Counted from the first letter of the stretch, positions 1-11,189 are shown. The stretch: 64,000 nucleotides of DNA from Porogramme epimiltina (GCA_900155495.1 FTLJ01000794.1:1-64000), one strand, 5' to 3'. Translations and numbers: made by a program. Notes: generated by a model not told the origin, from the sequence alone.

Positions 1-1725
1 CGTCTACCTACAGGTATTCCGACTCTCCGCTGCCGCTTCTATACCTCCCGCGTGAGATAATGGCGGTACATGACGCACCAGGATATCTATGGGGTATTCT
101 GCGCTCATGTACGTCAATGGATGCTCAATATAACTGACAGTTGCGATGAGAGGAGACGTGCCGTCCGCGCTTATTCAACTCCCAAAGGCGCTTAACGGCA
201 ATCCCAAAATGGAAAGATGAGACGCGGCGTGTCCTGTCTCTTCGGGAACTCATGTTTCCTCATCACAGCCCAACGACCGGACTCCAAAGACACCTCCCCC
301 TTCTGAGGTCTCCCTCCTCGCTGGAGACTCTTCTAACACACCTACAAGATCGAATCCAGGGTCTACCACTGTAGCCCCTCGTGCGCCCCAAGGCAAAGAT
401 CTCCGTCCAGTGTTTGCGGGTATTGGTGCCATGCATAGGTACTGCGTCGAAGAGCCCGACACTCAACGCTTCCTGGACTCTTTTCTCCCTGGCCCCGATC
501 CTACGGAAGCCGACTACGAGAAGTTTCACTACCCTGGCAAGTGGGAGAAGGGTACACGTGAAGTGGACGTAAACACAACTATCGTACGTTTCTTACACAT
601 CTTATGCTCAAACCTATGGTTGCTCATGCGGGATCTAGTGTAAGCTTGCGGATAGCGTTTTCCAGCGCGCGGGCCAGGGGGAGAAGGCCGAAGGAGTCGT
701 CATTCGGGATACGGCAAACTGGAAAGTCAAAAAGGCTCTCCAAGGCGGCTCCTCGACAAGAAAGGGAACAGCATGCGACTCTGCAGTCTTCTTTTCCGAC
801 GACAGATACAAGGATCATGTCTATATTTCCCCGGAGGATTTCCTGTCTCGGAGCAAGGCTGCATCTAAAGAAACTCGTGCCCCCTTCGTCGGACGATGCT
901 CGTATGCGGACATCGTCGTCCCCGTCGAGGCCAAAGTTGACCACAATCACTGCGCGTTCGAATTCGACAACCCCAAGGAACGTACCACTCGTCATCACGC
1001 AGACGGTGGTCGCGACGCTCTGGGCCAGCTGGGCCAGTACCTCGCTGAAATCTTTGGACATCAACACCGGACTCATGTCATCTCTCTCTACGTACATCGT
1101 CACAAGGCTCGCATGGTGTTCGTCGATCGCGATATCTGTGTGGTGTCGAAACCTTTCTGTTACGCAAACACGCGCAAGAACACTATCCTCCACCGGTTTT
1201 TCTGGCGTCTCGCGCATATGAGCCGTAAGGACCTCGGCTTCGATGACACCGTTTCCGCTGCGACGCCAGAAGACTTCACGAACATGCTGCAGTTTGCCAT
1301 CGACTCTCCAGGCCTCACACCCTATGTCCGTCAACAACTCTGTTACGCCCTTTGCGTAGACTACCCTTCCGCGCGGAAGCTTGAGCCTGGAACGCCTCCC
1401 GATCTGACGAGTAGTCAGTGGCCACTCAAACGGGTTACTCGGTCTAACAACACATACGTTCTTGTCGGGCGACCCAAATGGGCGAATCCATCGCTGTTTG
1501 GTCGCTGTACACGAGGCTACGTCGTGTATTACCACGTCAAGCAAGAAGCGACCTTCATGAAAGACTCCTGGCGCGTCGATCACCCTGAGGTTAAACGAGA
1601 ACACGAAGTTTACGAACGATTAAGAAGTTCAGGAGTCTCCAATGTCATGACTTGTGACGGAGGAGAAGACGTCGGAAAGAGCACTCGATACGGATGGCAG
1701 CGCACTCGCACCGCTGACTACTAGT

Positions 1726-1746
1726 CAGGAATGTGTCACCCGTCTT
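1726..1746 (+). repeat. Left terminal inverted repeat of the transposon
   Basis: The first 14 bases (CAGGAATGTGTCAC) are the exact reverse complement of 4082-4095. After two mismatches, GTCTT matches again. Confidence 0.8.
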
Positions 1747-1918
1747 GGGGGCGGCTTGAGCAAGCCCATAAGCACTATAAGCCTATGTAAGTCCGTAAGC
1801 CGGGGGCTTATGGAATAAGCCCTGGGCTTGGCCAAGCTAGGTGGGGGGGTACTGCCAAGCCCGGCTTGGCTGAGAACGGGCTTGGTCAAGCCCACCCAAG
1901 CCCACTGCAGCCTTGTTC
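1747..1918. repeat. Left subterminal AAGCCC/GGGCTT repeat cluster
   Basis: A dense mixture of AAGCCC, GGGCTTG and CATAAGC hexamers to octamers in both orientations. The same words recur at 3953-4074 next to the right end. They are probably transposase-binding subterminal repeats of the element (inference). Confidence 0.65.
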
Positions 1919-2366
1919 AAGCACACTTGTATGTCCAGGGTTTAAACCGTATGATATTGTCGAGTATACATACATACATGACGTCATAACACAAAATACG
2001 AGTACTACACGATCTGCTACACGAGGAGATCCTCTGACCTCATATAGGCGTTCCAAGGGTGAAGAGACGGGCGGACGGTGTTGTGCTGCACGCAGGGGGG
2101 TATGTGGGGGGTCAGCTCCTCGAGTTCCCTTCATGCACGTTTTAAAGGGGACTCACATATCGGGAGGTGCGGCGGGGGCTGCACGCCCATCGAGGGCGGG
2201 AGGAATCTTGGCTGGGGCGGGCGGCGCACAGGTCGGGTTGGAGTTGGGTTGCGGGCGCGGGCGCGGGCGTGTGATTAGGGGAGCAATGAGTGTTGAGGGG
2301 GAGGGGGAGGGGAAGAGCGGGCGTTGAGAATGAGCAAATGTGATGGAGCGGGGGAAGACGACATAC

Positions 2367-2476
2367 CGTCGAGGTCACGGACGACATGGACGTCTTCTTC
2401 GCACGGCTGGCGGATTTTGCCGTGCTTGGTCTCGAGGTCGCAGAGGTACTGGCAAATGCGTGTACCTAGCCAGTGA
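2367..2476 (-). pseudogene. Exon-like gene fragment carried by the transposon (unidentified)
   Basis: On the minus strand, a 110-nt open segment is bounded by an acceptor (CGCAG at 2481-2477) and a donor (GTATG from 2366). It reads HWLGTRICQYLCDLETKHG followed by KIRQPCEEDVHVVRDLDG. It looks like an internal exon of an ordinary protein, but I do not recognise the family. It has no neighbouring exons, so it is read as a captured fragment of a host gene, on the strand opposite to the spartin-like fragment. Confidence 0.4.
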
Positions 2477-2799
2477 CTGCGTGTTGGGTGGACGAAGGGG
2501 GGCCGCTGGGTGAGCGAAAACGTAGGGAGAAAATAGGTGGGGGCGTACTTCTGCCTTCGCACAGGGTACCCGCTGTCCGCCGAGAACCAGACATAACGAC
2601 AAGACGGACGAAGACATGTTCCGCACGCTCCTCCTCTCTCCGCAGGACCGCACACCCTCGCTCACCGACGCACACGTCACGTTCGACCCGCCCCTCTCCA
2701 TCACGCTCCTCGCGCGCGGCAAGGAGTATGAGCCCGAGCCGACACCGACAATATCTTGACGGAGGCTGAAGAAGACGTGCGCATCAGCGCACACCACCC

Positions 2800-3408
2800 T
2801 TGTCGCACTCGCATGCTCGTTACCACGGCACGCGCACGTACCTCCTCCACGGCGCGGACCCATACGCGCCCAAGACCCCCGCTGACGGCGCGCCCTCCCC
2901 GTCCGCGATCCAACTCTTCGTCCCGCTCCCAACACGCCCGGACCCCCACCGCGCAGAGACCGTCGAGGCGCTCGACCACATCCTCACGCGGTACACCGAG
3001 TTCGAATGGCAGGTCGAGGGCGGCGCCGCGCACCACGAGGAGCCCGAAGCTGCTCCAACTGCTACTGAGGCTCAGCCGCACGGGCCGTCGTTGGGGACAG
3101 GCGAACGCGCCCCGCAAGGGCTGCGCGGGAGGCTTGTCCTCATGGACGAGGTGAGCGGGGAAGTTGTCGGGGAGCTACCGAATCCGATGCGCATCCAGAA
3201 AGACCCCGCACTCGCGGCACAGGCCAAGGGCGCGGGCGGTAAGCCTGCACCTGTGATGCTCAAGCTACCGGAGAATGTGTACGACGCGTACACGGGTGCT
3301 GGCACGAGTGTCGCCGTAAGGTGCCAGAATGCTCGAGACCGTGTGAGGTACGTACCATGTCCGATTTTCTCCTTTCCCTTCTCCCGGCACTCCAGAATGG
3401 CGTGTTGA
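2800..3408 (+). pseudogene. Spartin/senescence-domain-like gene fragment inside the transposon
   Basis: The open frame contains GRLVLMDEVSGEVVGELP, then a basic/acidic stretch, then PVMLKLPENVYD. This matches the start of the Senescence/spartin-associated domain of fungal proteins (RGxLVLxDExxGEVVGEL... VxxxPE). The upstream part (TYLLHGADPYAP, IQLFVPLP) fits the N-terminal region of such proteins. The frame starts without a convincing ATG context and ends in a donor-like site (GCCGTAAGG near 3313) with no recognisable continuation, so most of the domain is missing. Its position inside a TIR element suggests gene capture. A functional product is unlikely. Confidence 0.55.
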
Positions 3409-3627
3409 AGCGTTGTAGCGGCGGTGGCGGTCGGCGAGTAGGGCGGGAGCTGCGGCGAGCTTGGAGATAAAGGGATTGTTAGAGAGCTTACCGGGGCTGA
3501 GATCGGAAGGGGGAAGGGAAGGTTGGGGACGGCGGCAGAGCAGGCGGCGTAGCAAGCAGCAGAGAGGGGTAGACGGACGACAGCAGCCAGATAGTGAGAG
3601 GGGAAAGAGCGAACGGGGATAAGAGGA

Positions 3628-3691
3628 ACAAGTCGGAAGCGCCCAAACCTCGATGCCAGCTGGCATCGAGGTTTGGGCGCTTCCGACTTGT
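3628..3691. repeat. 64-bp perfect palindrome
   Basis: The bases 3628-3659 are the exact reverse complement of 3660-3691, with no spacer (centre CCAG|CTGG). A transcript would fold into a perfect 32-bp hairpin. It lies within the transposon, between the spartin-like fragment and the right subterminal repeats. Confidence 0.95.
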
Positions 3692-3952
3692 CTCTCAGAC
3701 GTCGGACGACGCGCCACCATCGCTCTCTTCTGTCAAGTCACCGCCCAACAAAACCCAGCTGAGTTGCATATACTCGATAATATTGTGGAAGATATTGACT
3801 GAGCCGACACGGACAGCCTATTAGTCTTGCAAAATATTTTTACTCTGTGTGGTGTGTGTGTTGCAGTGTACGCGTTGTGTAGTATGCATAGTATACACAA
3901 AAATATATTTGAGTGCTCACACAACTAGTCTCGAGGATGGTAGGGAGTAGTG

Positions 3953-4074
3953 CACCAAGCCCAGACATATGTCTCCATTCCCGCTCCAAGCCTGCGAGTA
4001 AGTCCATAAGTCCACAAGCCCACCAAGCCCGGGGCTTATGCCACAAGCCCGGGGCTTATGTCCAAGCCCTCTCT
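3953..4074. repeat. Right subterminal AAGCCC/GGGCTT repeat cluster
   Basis: Contains CCACAAGCCC and two copies of AAGCCCGGGGCTTATG. It mirrors the left cluster and supports the transposon borders. Confidence 0.65.
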
Positions 4075-4095
4075 AAGACAAGTGACACATTCCTG
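4075..4095 (-). repeat. Right terminal inverted repeat of the transposon
   Basis: Reverse complement of the left end, with two mismatches in 21 bp. The kinase frame resumes immediately afterwards. Confidence 0.8.
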
Positions 4096-5402
4096 ATGTA
4101 TACGTCGGATAGTCCACTCCCTCATCCTTCGGAGCCGGAGTCTGTCGATCACAACGATTTGAGTGAAGACGTCGGAGAGTACGATGACGGCGACGACGTA
4201 GACGAGGACGAGGACGAACAAAGCAGTGCCTTCTCGAACAATTCCGACGTCCCTCGAACTTCTCGGTGTGCGCGGGGACACTATCGCATCTTCATCAAAG
4301 AGATCGGCAGGTCTCTCGCCGATTTCGCAAACTGGCAGGAGCTCATAATTCTCTTGATACACGCACTTTGCGGTAAGCCTTGAGGAGTTATCAGTCTTAT
4401 ATGTAATCTAACGTACTTTTGTCCCCAAATAGCTCATCGTGACGCTTGGGAGAAGGCAGGAGTGCTCCATAGGGACATCAGCGTCAACAACATCATGATC
4501 ATAGAGATACAGTGCGGTGACGATTCCAATCCTACAATACGTCGTCTGGCTGTTCTCTGCGACTGGGACCTCTGTAAGTACAAGGAGCAAATGAACGTTG
4601 TTCAGAGGACCCCTGATCGTACTGTGTGTATTTTTTCTCCGCTTTTTAGAGGAAATTGGCTCACTTGTTTTAGGGAACGTGGGCTTTCAGATCGGCATTA
4701 TCATTGAGCTACCCCTTCAGGCCCTACCAGCTTTCCGACGACGTTGAATCGTTCATTCATGTGCTACATTACCTCGTCTTCCGGTTCATGGAGACTCGAC
4801 AGACTGTGTTGCTAGGATATCTCCTTCCGGCAACGTACGAAGAAGATCGGATCGTGAAGGACCACCGCCGTGGCGTCTCTGTACATGTAGGTGGAATCAT
4901 GAAGCTCGATCGCATGAGAGGAGGACAAACGCCTGCAGACCCATCCGACAACGACACATTTTCTGCCCTTCTTCGCGACCTTGCATTGCGCTGCATGGAA
5001 TACTACTCCTTGTTCGACCACCGTTCCATGCAACGGCGATACGCCCCTCAACGTGCGGGCTATGAAGATCGCGAACGAAACCATGCAGAACCAGAGGACG
5101 ATGAGAACATTCCTATTCTCTCGCACGAAGATATCATCTCCATCTTGCGCAAGTATGGCGAAAGCGAGGACCACGAGCTAGTTACTTGGGAACGATCCCA
5201 GGATTTGGTCAAGGGAACCGATGACTTTTTCCGCGAGGCGAATCTCATCCCCTCCAAGGATAACGCCTTCTCTGGTTCTTTGGGCTCTCACTACACGCAA
5301 CCGTCGCAAAAGAAGCGCAAGCTCAATGACGGCTCTGTAGGATTGGCGAGTATCCAGGAAGATGCGGCCGAGCCTACGGGCGGGCCTTCATCCACTTCGT
5401 GA

Positions 5403-5837
5403 TGTACAATGTACTAGGTTTCTTACTATTAGCTCTTCATATGATTCATATTGTTCGTTCGGTATTTGTATGTGATACTTCGATGAATCGTACGCGATTT
5501 CACTTGTGACAAAGGGGGTCCTCTGTTGGGGTGGCATTCAAGTGGCAGGGGGTAAGAGGCGATGCCGCCTGCGTTACCCACAATTGCACCCGTTTCAATC
5601 GAATAGTAGCGCCGTACACTCAGCCTGACTCTTGATCCTCAGTTGTCGTTGTGAATACTAGTGAAGATTCGTAAATCTGGATGCTGAAGACTTCCCTCAA
5701 CATTTCTATTTCGACACATCCCGAGTCACTGACAAGGATACGCCCGTCGCCGACCGAGTACTTGATCATGACTCGCCGGCTACCGTCACCACAAATGGCC
5801 CCCGACCACACAGTGACGCTTGCGCAAAGACCATAAG
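5403..5837. other. Intergenic region with a small uncertain minus-strand frame
   Basis: Space between FunK1 copy A and the FunK1 relic. A 63-codon minus-strand frame (5811-5620) reads like protein, with VMIKYSVGDGRILVSD followed by an acidic C-terminus. It has no recognisable family or promoter. I see nothing else. Confidence 0.3.
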
Positions 5838-6190
5838 ACAGTAAGCGGCCTGATTGTTTTGTAAGCGGATGACGCGAGAATGTTCTTGCACATACAATGG
5901 AAGGTTTGTTTCACCATTGTCTTCCGAGACACTTATACGGGGTACGCAACCACAGGAAATTGGCTGGCATGGCAGAACATAGCAGTATCCAACACCGTGA
6001 CGTCGGGGCCGGGAACATCCTCATCGTAGACAAGAACCGCGACACTACCGAACGTCCCGCCCTCGAGCCCTCTTTGAGCAACTGGGACCTGTGTGAGCGC
6101 CAAGACGACGGCAGTGGCAGTGTGAGCGCACCTACCTTGCCTCTTGACCACTCCCAAACCGCACCAACCCACTCGACACCGATAGGCCAG
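5838..6190 (+). pseudogene. FunK1 kinase relic (copy B)
   Basis: Only the catalytic-loop part of a FunK1 kinase is left. A degraded GRPL.DF segment is followed by RMFL and an intron-like stretch ending CCACAG. Then come IQHRDVGAGNILIVD and LSNWDLCERQ, which match HRDISxGNILI and DWDLCEHK in copies A and C. The upstream third of the kinase and everything after the DWDLC motif (the GTW.FRSALSL region) are absent. Copy C begins about 80 bp downstream. It was probably left by a deletion between tandem kinase genes (inference). Confidence 0.7.
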
Positions 6191-6271
6191 GTATTAATGC
6201 TTTCAATTCTCCTTCGCGATATGTTCTGCCTGGACTAATGTCTGCATAGTCCGCTACGAGCTCGTCCACCG

Positions 6272-8677
6272 ATGCCGTCCGACGTGAAGTACCGTCAAGT
6301 GAAGGCCGAAGTCTTCCTTCAGGATCTCCTCCCCAATTACAAGACCCAGACAGAACAACAGAATCGACGCTCCGAACGCACAGCGACGACGCAAGAAGAG
6401 CGATATGGAGGACATTGTATAGTACGCACCTCAAATAGTTGCTTATTGACCACGTCGTCGCTGACCCTGCTCCGAATAGCTACACTTCATAGACACTCTG
6501 CTCCAACGGAACGCTATTGGCGAAGAGGCCTTGCTTAGTGTGCAGCAAGCCAACGAATCATCCACGATGCATACCCTCAAGCTCGACGGAATCGTCTCCG
6601 GAAAACCGCGCCAGCTTATCACACCCAGACCACCTATTCGCAAGCGCAAGCGCGACCCCGATCCCCACCCCGAGCTCGAGCTCGAGCACGCTCCCCTCCT
6701 CTGCGTCCCCGTCTTCGTATCGCCCACGCCCGCCGCCGCCGCATTCCACTTCGGCACACCCGGCGACCGCCGCGACCACCGCTTGCTCAACCAGTGCCCG
6801 CGCGGCACAGGCGCCACCGCGCTCGCGGCGCTCGAAGACACGCTCCGCGACCTCTTCGCGCGGCAGCACCGCGCGCACTTGTACGCCGTATACGTGTGCG
6901 CGGACACCGCGCGCCTCGTATACGCGGACCGCGCGGGCATCGTCGTTTCCGACGCGTTCTTCTGGGGCCCGGGAGAGGCACGGTCCGGGGAGGCGCGGGC
7001 GCTGGAGCGCTTCGTGGATCGGCTGGCGCACATGAGTGACGCGGAGCGCGGGTTCGACCCCGGCGCGCGGCTGGCGACGCGCGAGGAGGTGGAGAGGATT
7101 CAGAGGTGGAGCGCGCCGACAGCGTTTGTGCGCGCGCGGCGCGACGAGGTGCTTGAGGGCCAGAGCGAGGGGTGGCCGATGTATAGGCTCGAGGTGGGCC
7201 CGCGCGCGGTGCTGGTGGGGCGGCCGATGCATATAGGGAACGCTCTAACTGGGAGGTGTACGCGCGGGTATGCGGCGTTCGACCTGGAGGAGGGGTGTGT
7301 TGTGTTCTTGAAGGACTGCTGGCGCGTTGGTGGGGAGGACCGTCAGGAGCACCTGGTGTACGAGCGGATCGGGGCGTGCGGGGGACAGGACTACATCGCA
7401 ACGTGCGTGGCTGCGGGAGACGTGGGCGGCGGCCAGGAGACGAGGTCGCATGGTACGACCACTGGCGGGGGGCTGAAGCATTACCGGATGCTGGTGCGCG
7501 AGTTGTGTCGCCCGCTGACGGACTTTGCGGATTTCTGCGAGTTGGCCGGGATGTTCTTGAGCGTACTGCGAGGTGCGTATCCCTTCTTGTCGCCCTAGAC
7601 CCTCCGTTGATGCGCGCAAATGCAGGGCACCAGCTAGCATGGGAGAAGGCTGGGATTCTGCACGGCGACATCAGCGTCGGGAACATTCTCATCCACGAGT
7701 ACCGCGACGCCGTCGGAAAACTGGTCCGCAAGGCCCTCTTGAACGACTGGGACCTGTGCGAGCACAAAGCGCACATGCCCCCACCGCACGTTCCCATGGA
7801 GCCCCAGAGTAAGGTACGCCGCCCCCCCATCCACCTCCACCCCTGTGCGCGCGCTCACCGTGCCTCTACGTATGCACAGGGAACGTGGTCCTTCCGCTCC
7901 GCACTCTCGCTCCAGTACCCGCGCCGCCCGCGTGCGCTCGCAGACGACCTCGAGAGCGCGCTGCACGTCCTGCACGTCCTCGTGCTTTCCTTCCGGCGCA
8001 CGGGCCGCACGCGCGCCCTCGCGCGCTTCGTCGAGAGCGCGTACGCGGCGCGGTACATGCGCGCGGACGGCGCGTGGGGCGGGGGCGACACGAAGCGAGC
8101 CGCGCTCGAGGGCGGGAGCGGGAGCGGGAGCCGCAAGGGGCGGAAGAAAAGGGGGCTCGAGGTGAGGGTGAGGGGAAAGGAGGGGCGCAGGATAAATGGG
8201 CTCCTGGGGGAGGTGGAGGGTGTCGTGCGGCGGTTTTACGCAGGAGTGGATTGGGAGGAAATGGATCGGGTGTACGGGGCACCGCATCCTGGGTTTGCGC
8301 CTGCGCCGGTATCGGGAGGCGCGGAGGTGGTGAAGCTATTAGGTGAGGGGGTGGGGGAGCTGGAGAGCCACGACGCTCTAATCAAGATCTTCGCGCGCTA
8401 CGCCGGGGAGCCCGATGAAGGCGGGAACGCGATGAGGTGGACGGAGGACGAGGCGTGCAAGACGGAGCGCAACTTGCTCGAAGCCGCAGAGGCGGAGCGC
8501 CGGAGGAAGAGGGAGGACCCGATGTGGTTCGGGTCGTCGGAGTCGACGAACTGGTGGGGGATCAAGGAGGAATCCGACGCTGAAGAGGACGAGGATGGGG
8601 ACGCGGAGGACACTGAACCGCTGCAGAAGAGACGCAAGCTTGACAATGATGAGAATGCTGCTCTTGACGCACAGTAA
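6272..8677 (+). CDS. FunK1 fungal-type protein kinase (copy C, complete)
   Basis: Four exons (6272-6421, 6480-7572, 7626-7813, 7880-8677) give 742 codons without a break. The introns are 58, 53 and 66 nt. The N-terminus has FLQDLLP and LHFIDTLLQRN. The family core follows: VVFLKDCWR, HLVYERI, RELCRPLTDFAD, LHGDISVGNILI, LLNDWDLCEHK and GTWSFRSALSLQYPRR. The C-terminus is acidic and ends in a KRRKL NLS-like motif. The expected HRD is HGD here, so the usual arginine next to the catalytic aspartate is missing; Asp and Asn are kept. The start at 6272 is the first ATG of the frame, but an upstream exon cannot be excluded. The 3' third is duplicated as copy D. FunK1 kinases are an Agaricomycete expansion with poorly known substrates. 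Confidence 0.85.
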
Positions 8678-8764
8678 CGTACTGTTCTTCCTAATTTACC
8701 CAGAACATGTAAATGGGCTTCACAAGATACCAAACGGATTGCATACACGTACATTTCGTACATT

Positions 8765-10528
8765 TCAGCATGACGCATCGCCCTCCGTTCCGCGCGCCGC
8801 CTCTCCTTCTGTATTCGGCTTCCCGCTATTAGCTTCTCCGATTCCGATGATGTTCCCCAAATTTCCGTCATTATCCCCGGTTCCATGGGAGCTTGCTTCA
8901 GGATGGGGTGGGAGCCCCGACGACGTGAGGGAGGAGCCTAGGGACCCTAGTACACGTTCGAAGCGGACCGTACTACTCGTGCCACCCCAAGCTGTGTGGA
9001 CGTGGATGGTACGAACATTCGCCTCTTGGAGGTTTAGGAGGAAGCGACCGACGAGAACCGCGTTCAACCTGATGAGTAAGTGGTCATTAACCTCGAGTAG
9101 CGGGGTTGTGAAGAAGAGAATATGAAAGTTAGGAACGTACGGCTCCACAAGGGCGATGATGTCGCTGGTTTGCTCTGATACTCCGATTGCGATGATCAAC
9201 TGTGTCGCAGGTTAGTAAGACATTGAGAGAGAGGATGCGGATGCGCTTGCCGAACTCGTGGACAAGGCGAGGTGAATTGCGTTCAGGGTCATTAGAACTC
9301 TGGGTGGCCAATGTCAACGCTGCGCATCAATCTAAGCCTAGGGGCGTGTTGCAAGAACGACTTACATGAAATATATCATGCCTGTGGAAGATACACGCCT
9401 CAGGATGGTGCGACGGGTGACAAGCGGGTGGTGGAACGCACCGTCTCTAAGAAGCAGGACTGAGAATGACTGCACGAAGCTCTGACCAGCTGCGCGAGCC
9501 AATTTTGTCGTGGGATACGTAGCGACCCAGGTGACGACGATGACGATCAGGTCTGCAGTGATGAGGCACGAACGAGAGAGAGCAGTGACTGGAAAACTCT
9601 CCATCAATTTGAACCACGTCAGCATCGGCAGGGGACGTACATCTGCGCAGATGTGAGCAGACGTAGAGGAAAATGTAGAGGGATCCTTACAGGAGGGAGA
9701 TAGAGTAAGGTTCCTCAACGCTCTGGCCACAGCCATAGACCGGATCTATAATAACCGTTGACCAACGGAACTCGGCCTGGCATCACGGAGGTGATCAACG
9801 ACGGTGCGTGAACGGGGTGATCGAAGGGACACACAAAATTGACCGCAATGGGGGCTGAGGAGAGCAGGAAGACCAGGCCTGCGAGCAGCCACGAACGCCC
9901 GCTGAGTGCGTACACCCGGAGCATGGAAAAGGCTGAGCGGAGATAGGTTGAGGGCTAGTACAGGCAAGGAAGCGAAAGTGTTTACCTGCCCAAGGGAGAT
10001 AGCATATGATTTCGGCCGCCCTCATGCCGTTTACATAGTAGTCACAACTACAGTGCGGTGTGCGGTGGGTTAATTAAGCTTTGGAATGGCGCCGTGATGT
10101 TCACCGCGTACCTCTATTGCCTACTTGAGCATCTGGTAACTTGCAAAGATAACGGCACTCACCACGAGTGCAAACGGGTAAATACTGCATAGTAGCATTG
10201 AGTGGTAGATGAGAACGAGGTATCGATTGATCAGGAAAAGGGTAAACGCCAAGGTGCGCTTTTGCTTCCAGAAGAGCTCAATCTCGTCTCCTACGGTGAT
10301 TACATATTCATATATTATGAGAGCTGGAGAAAACGCGAGTTAGCACCAAATGGGAGCCAGGATAGCACCCGAACGCACCTATCGAGGCGTAGGTGAAACA
10401 ATCGCCAACGATACTGCGAATGCGCGTGAATGAGGATGACCCGAACAGATAGGACGTGATCCTACTTACAGGTCATTGTACAGGGCGACGACCTCGACGG
10501 GTCCGTAGACACTGAGCGCATCAGACAT
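8765..10528 (-). CDS. DUF6533 seven-helix membrane protein (copy a)
   Basis: Starts MSDALSVYGPVEVVALYNDL, followed by a donor at the TTGTAAGTAGG junction. Several short exons follow. Recognisable pieces are IYEYVI-like and EIELFWKQKRT, the NRYLVLIYH-type strand, then LRVYALSGRSWLLAGLVFLLSS and PIAVNFVCP. The last exon ends VRFERVLGSLGSS followed by a polar tail and stop at 8765. DUF6533 proteins are multi-pass membrane proteins of unknown role, abundant in Agaricomycetes. The gene lies tail-to-tail with FunK1 copy C (87 bp between stops). Its promoter faces the truncated ATP4 copy. Exact internal exon edges were not all resolved, so an internal defect cannot be ruled out. Confidence 0.7.
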
Positions 10529-10966
10529 GTTAGTAACCCCAGAGCCGTAGAGAAAAGGCGGAGATGAGGGATCGGAGGGTCGGTGAGTGTTGAGATGACA
10601 GTGTGCGGCCGGGATTTTAAGCATGAGGATCTTCTTGTGCGCCAGTATTGAGTTACAGTTCGCAGTTGACTGACAGATTGCAGTTTGGACCTGGCAACCT
10701 AGATACGAGAACTTGCCCCAACCCGGCGTCCGAGGCCCCGTTCCAGGCCGATAGAAACGGATTAAATCACAAACAGATAGATGTGTGGGTTGCTGAGCTT
10801 GGCCAGGGTGAAGGAGAGTGTTGTAGCCAAAAATAGTCGCAGAGGTGAGGATGGATGCATCTACATCAGCGTCGAATATCACTCACGAGTGCCGGGATGT
10901 TACGTGACAACTTCTTGGGTTTCAGATTGAACAACAAAAATCACCATACGGTGGTCGAAGTTTATA

Positions 10967-11188
10967 ACGCTTGTTTTCATAGAGTGTAAATATAGCCTAA
11001 AGTGTGGATGAAATTCGCGGCCGAGGCGGGGGCGGGCATCGGAAGAGGGACGGGTGAGTCGTGAGGAATCGGGGCTGGGCAAAGAGAACTGGTCGTTGCA
11101 GGCGACGGCCAGTACCTCTCCCCCATCGTCCATGGCGTCCAGTATTTCCGTCTCGTCCCTCCGGGCCTCTGGTGTGTCGTCTCTCGCC
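10967..11188 (+). pseudogene. Duplicated ATP4 promoter and first exon (truncated)
   Basis: The sequence around an ATG at 11132 (MASSISVSSLRAS then a GTGTGT donor) is a diverged copy of the true ATP4 exon 1 at 14934 (MASRIAVSSLRAS then GTGCGT). The upstream promoter block is also copied. Homology stops just after the donor, where FunK1 sequence begins. The remaining ATP4 exons are missing, so no ATP synthase subunit can be made here. A transcript from this promoter would run into FunK1 copy D. Confidence 0.75.
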
Positions 11189-11189
11189 G

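Larger units (their letters stand above)
1726..4095. mobile_element. 2.37-kb non-autonomous DNA transposon with terminal inverted repeats
   Basis: Both ends read CAGGAATGTGTCAC inward, and the match continues to about 21 bp with two mismatches (left 1726-1746, right 4075-4095). Just inside each end lies a cluster of short AAGCCC/GGGCTT and CATAAGCCC repeats (about 1747-1915 and 3953-4074). Such subterminal arrays are typical of hAT/KDZ-type elements. No transposase frame is visible. The interior holds a spartin-like gene fragment, an exon-like piece on the other strand and a large palindrome. The flanking 8-mers (CTACTAGT and ATGTATAC) are not a clear target-site duplication, so the superfamily stays open. 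It sits in the coding region of FunK1 copy A. Confidence 0.75.
221..5402 (+). pseudogene. FunK1 fungal-type protein kinase gene (copy A), interrupted by a transposon
   Basis: The two halves of one FunK1 kinase (Pkinase_fungal family) lie on either side of the element at 1726-4095. The 5' half has an open frame up to 583, an intron 584-638 and an exon 639-1725. It carries the family motifs VGRCSYADIVVPVEAK, GRDALGQLGQY and FMKDSWR. The 3' half runs 4096-4372, 4433-4623 and 4674-5402 with introns 4373-4432 and 4624-4673. It carries the catalytic HRDISVNN, the CDWDLC (DFG-equivalent) and GTWAFRSALSLSYP motifs, then ends in a KKRKL nuclear-localisation-like tail. The first exon and start codon are not resolved; the frame is closed by TGA at 218 and has no early ATG. 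A TAG lies in frame at 1722-1724. Copy A keeps HRD, unlike copies C and D. Kinase identity is firm; loss of function is inferred from the interruption. Confidence 0.85.
7410..11188. repeat. Tandem duplication, unit 1 (about 3.8 kb)
   Basis: Unit 1 starts inside FunK1 copy C near the GDVG codons and continues through DUF6533 gene a. It ends in a copy of the ATP4 promoter, exon 1 and the start of intron 1. The same order and orientation recur in 11190-14990. Similarity is visible throughout: coding ends, the DUF6533 introns, and the block with CTCTCCCCCATCGTCCATGG. Edges are accurate to about 20 bp. Confidence 0.85.

Noticed and set aside
3265..3720. 151-codon minus-strand frame across the palindrome
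   Set aside because: No protein-like pattern; it includes the hairpin and repeats of the transposon.
1726..4095. Reading the element as a Helitron because it carries gene pieces
   Set aside because: The ends are inverted repeats with subterminal arrays, not a TC start and CTRR hairpin end.
6787..7830. 347-codon minus-strand frame over FunK1 copy C
   Set aside because: Antisense shadow of an intact kinase frame in GC-rich DNA.
10466..10882. 138-codon minus-strand frame upstream of DUF6533 copy a
   Set aside because: Only its last 20 residues (MSDALSVYGPVEVVALYNDL) are real exon 1; the rest is promoter.
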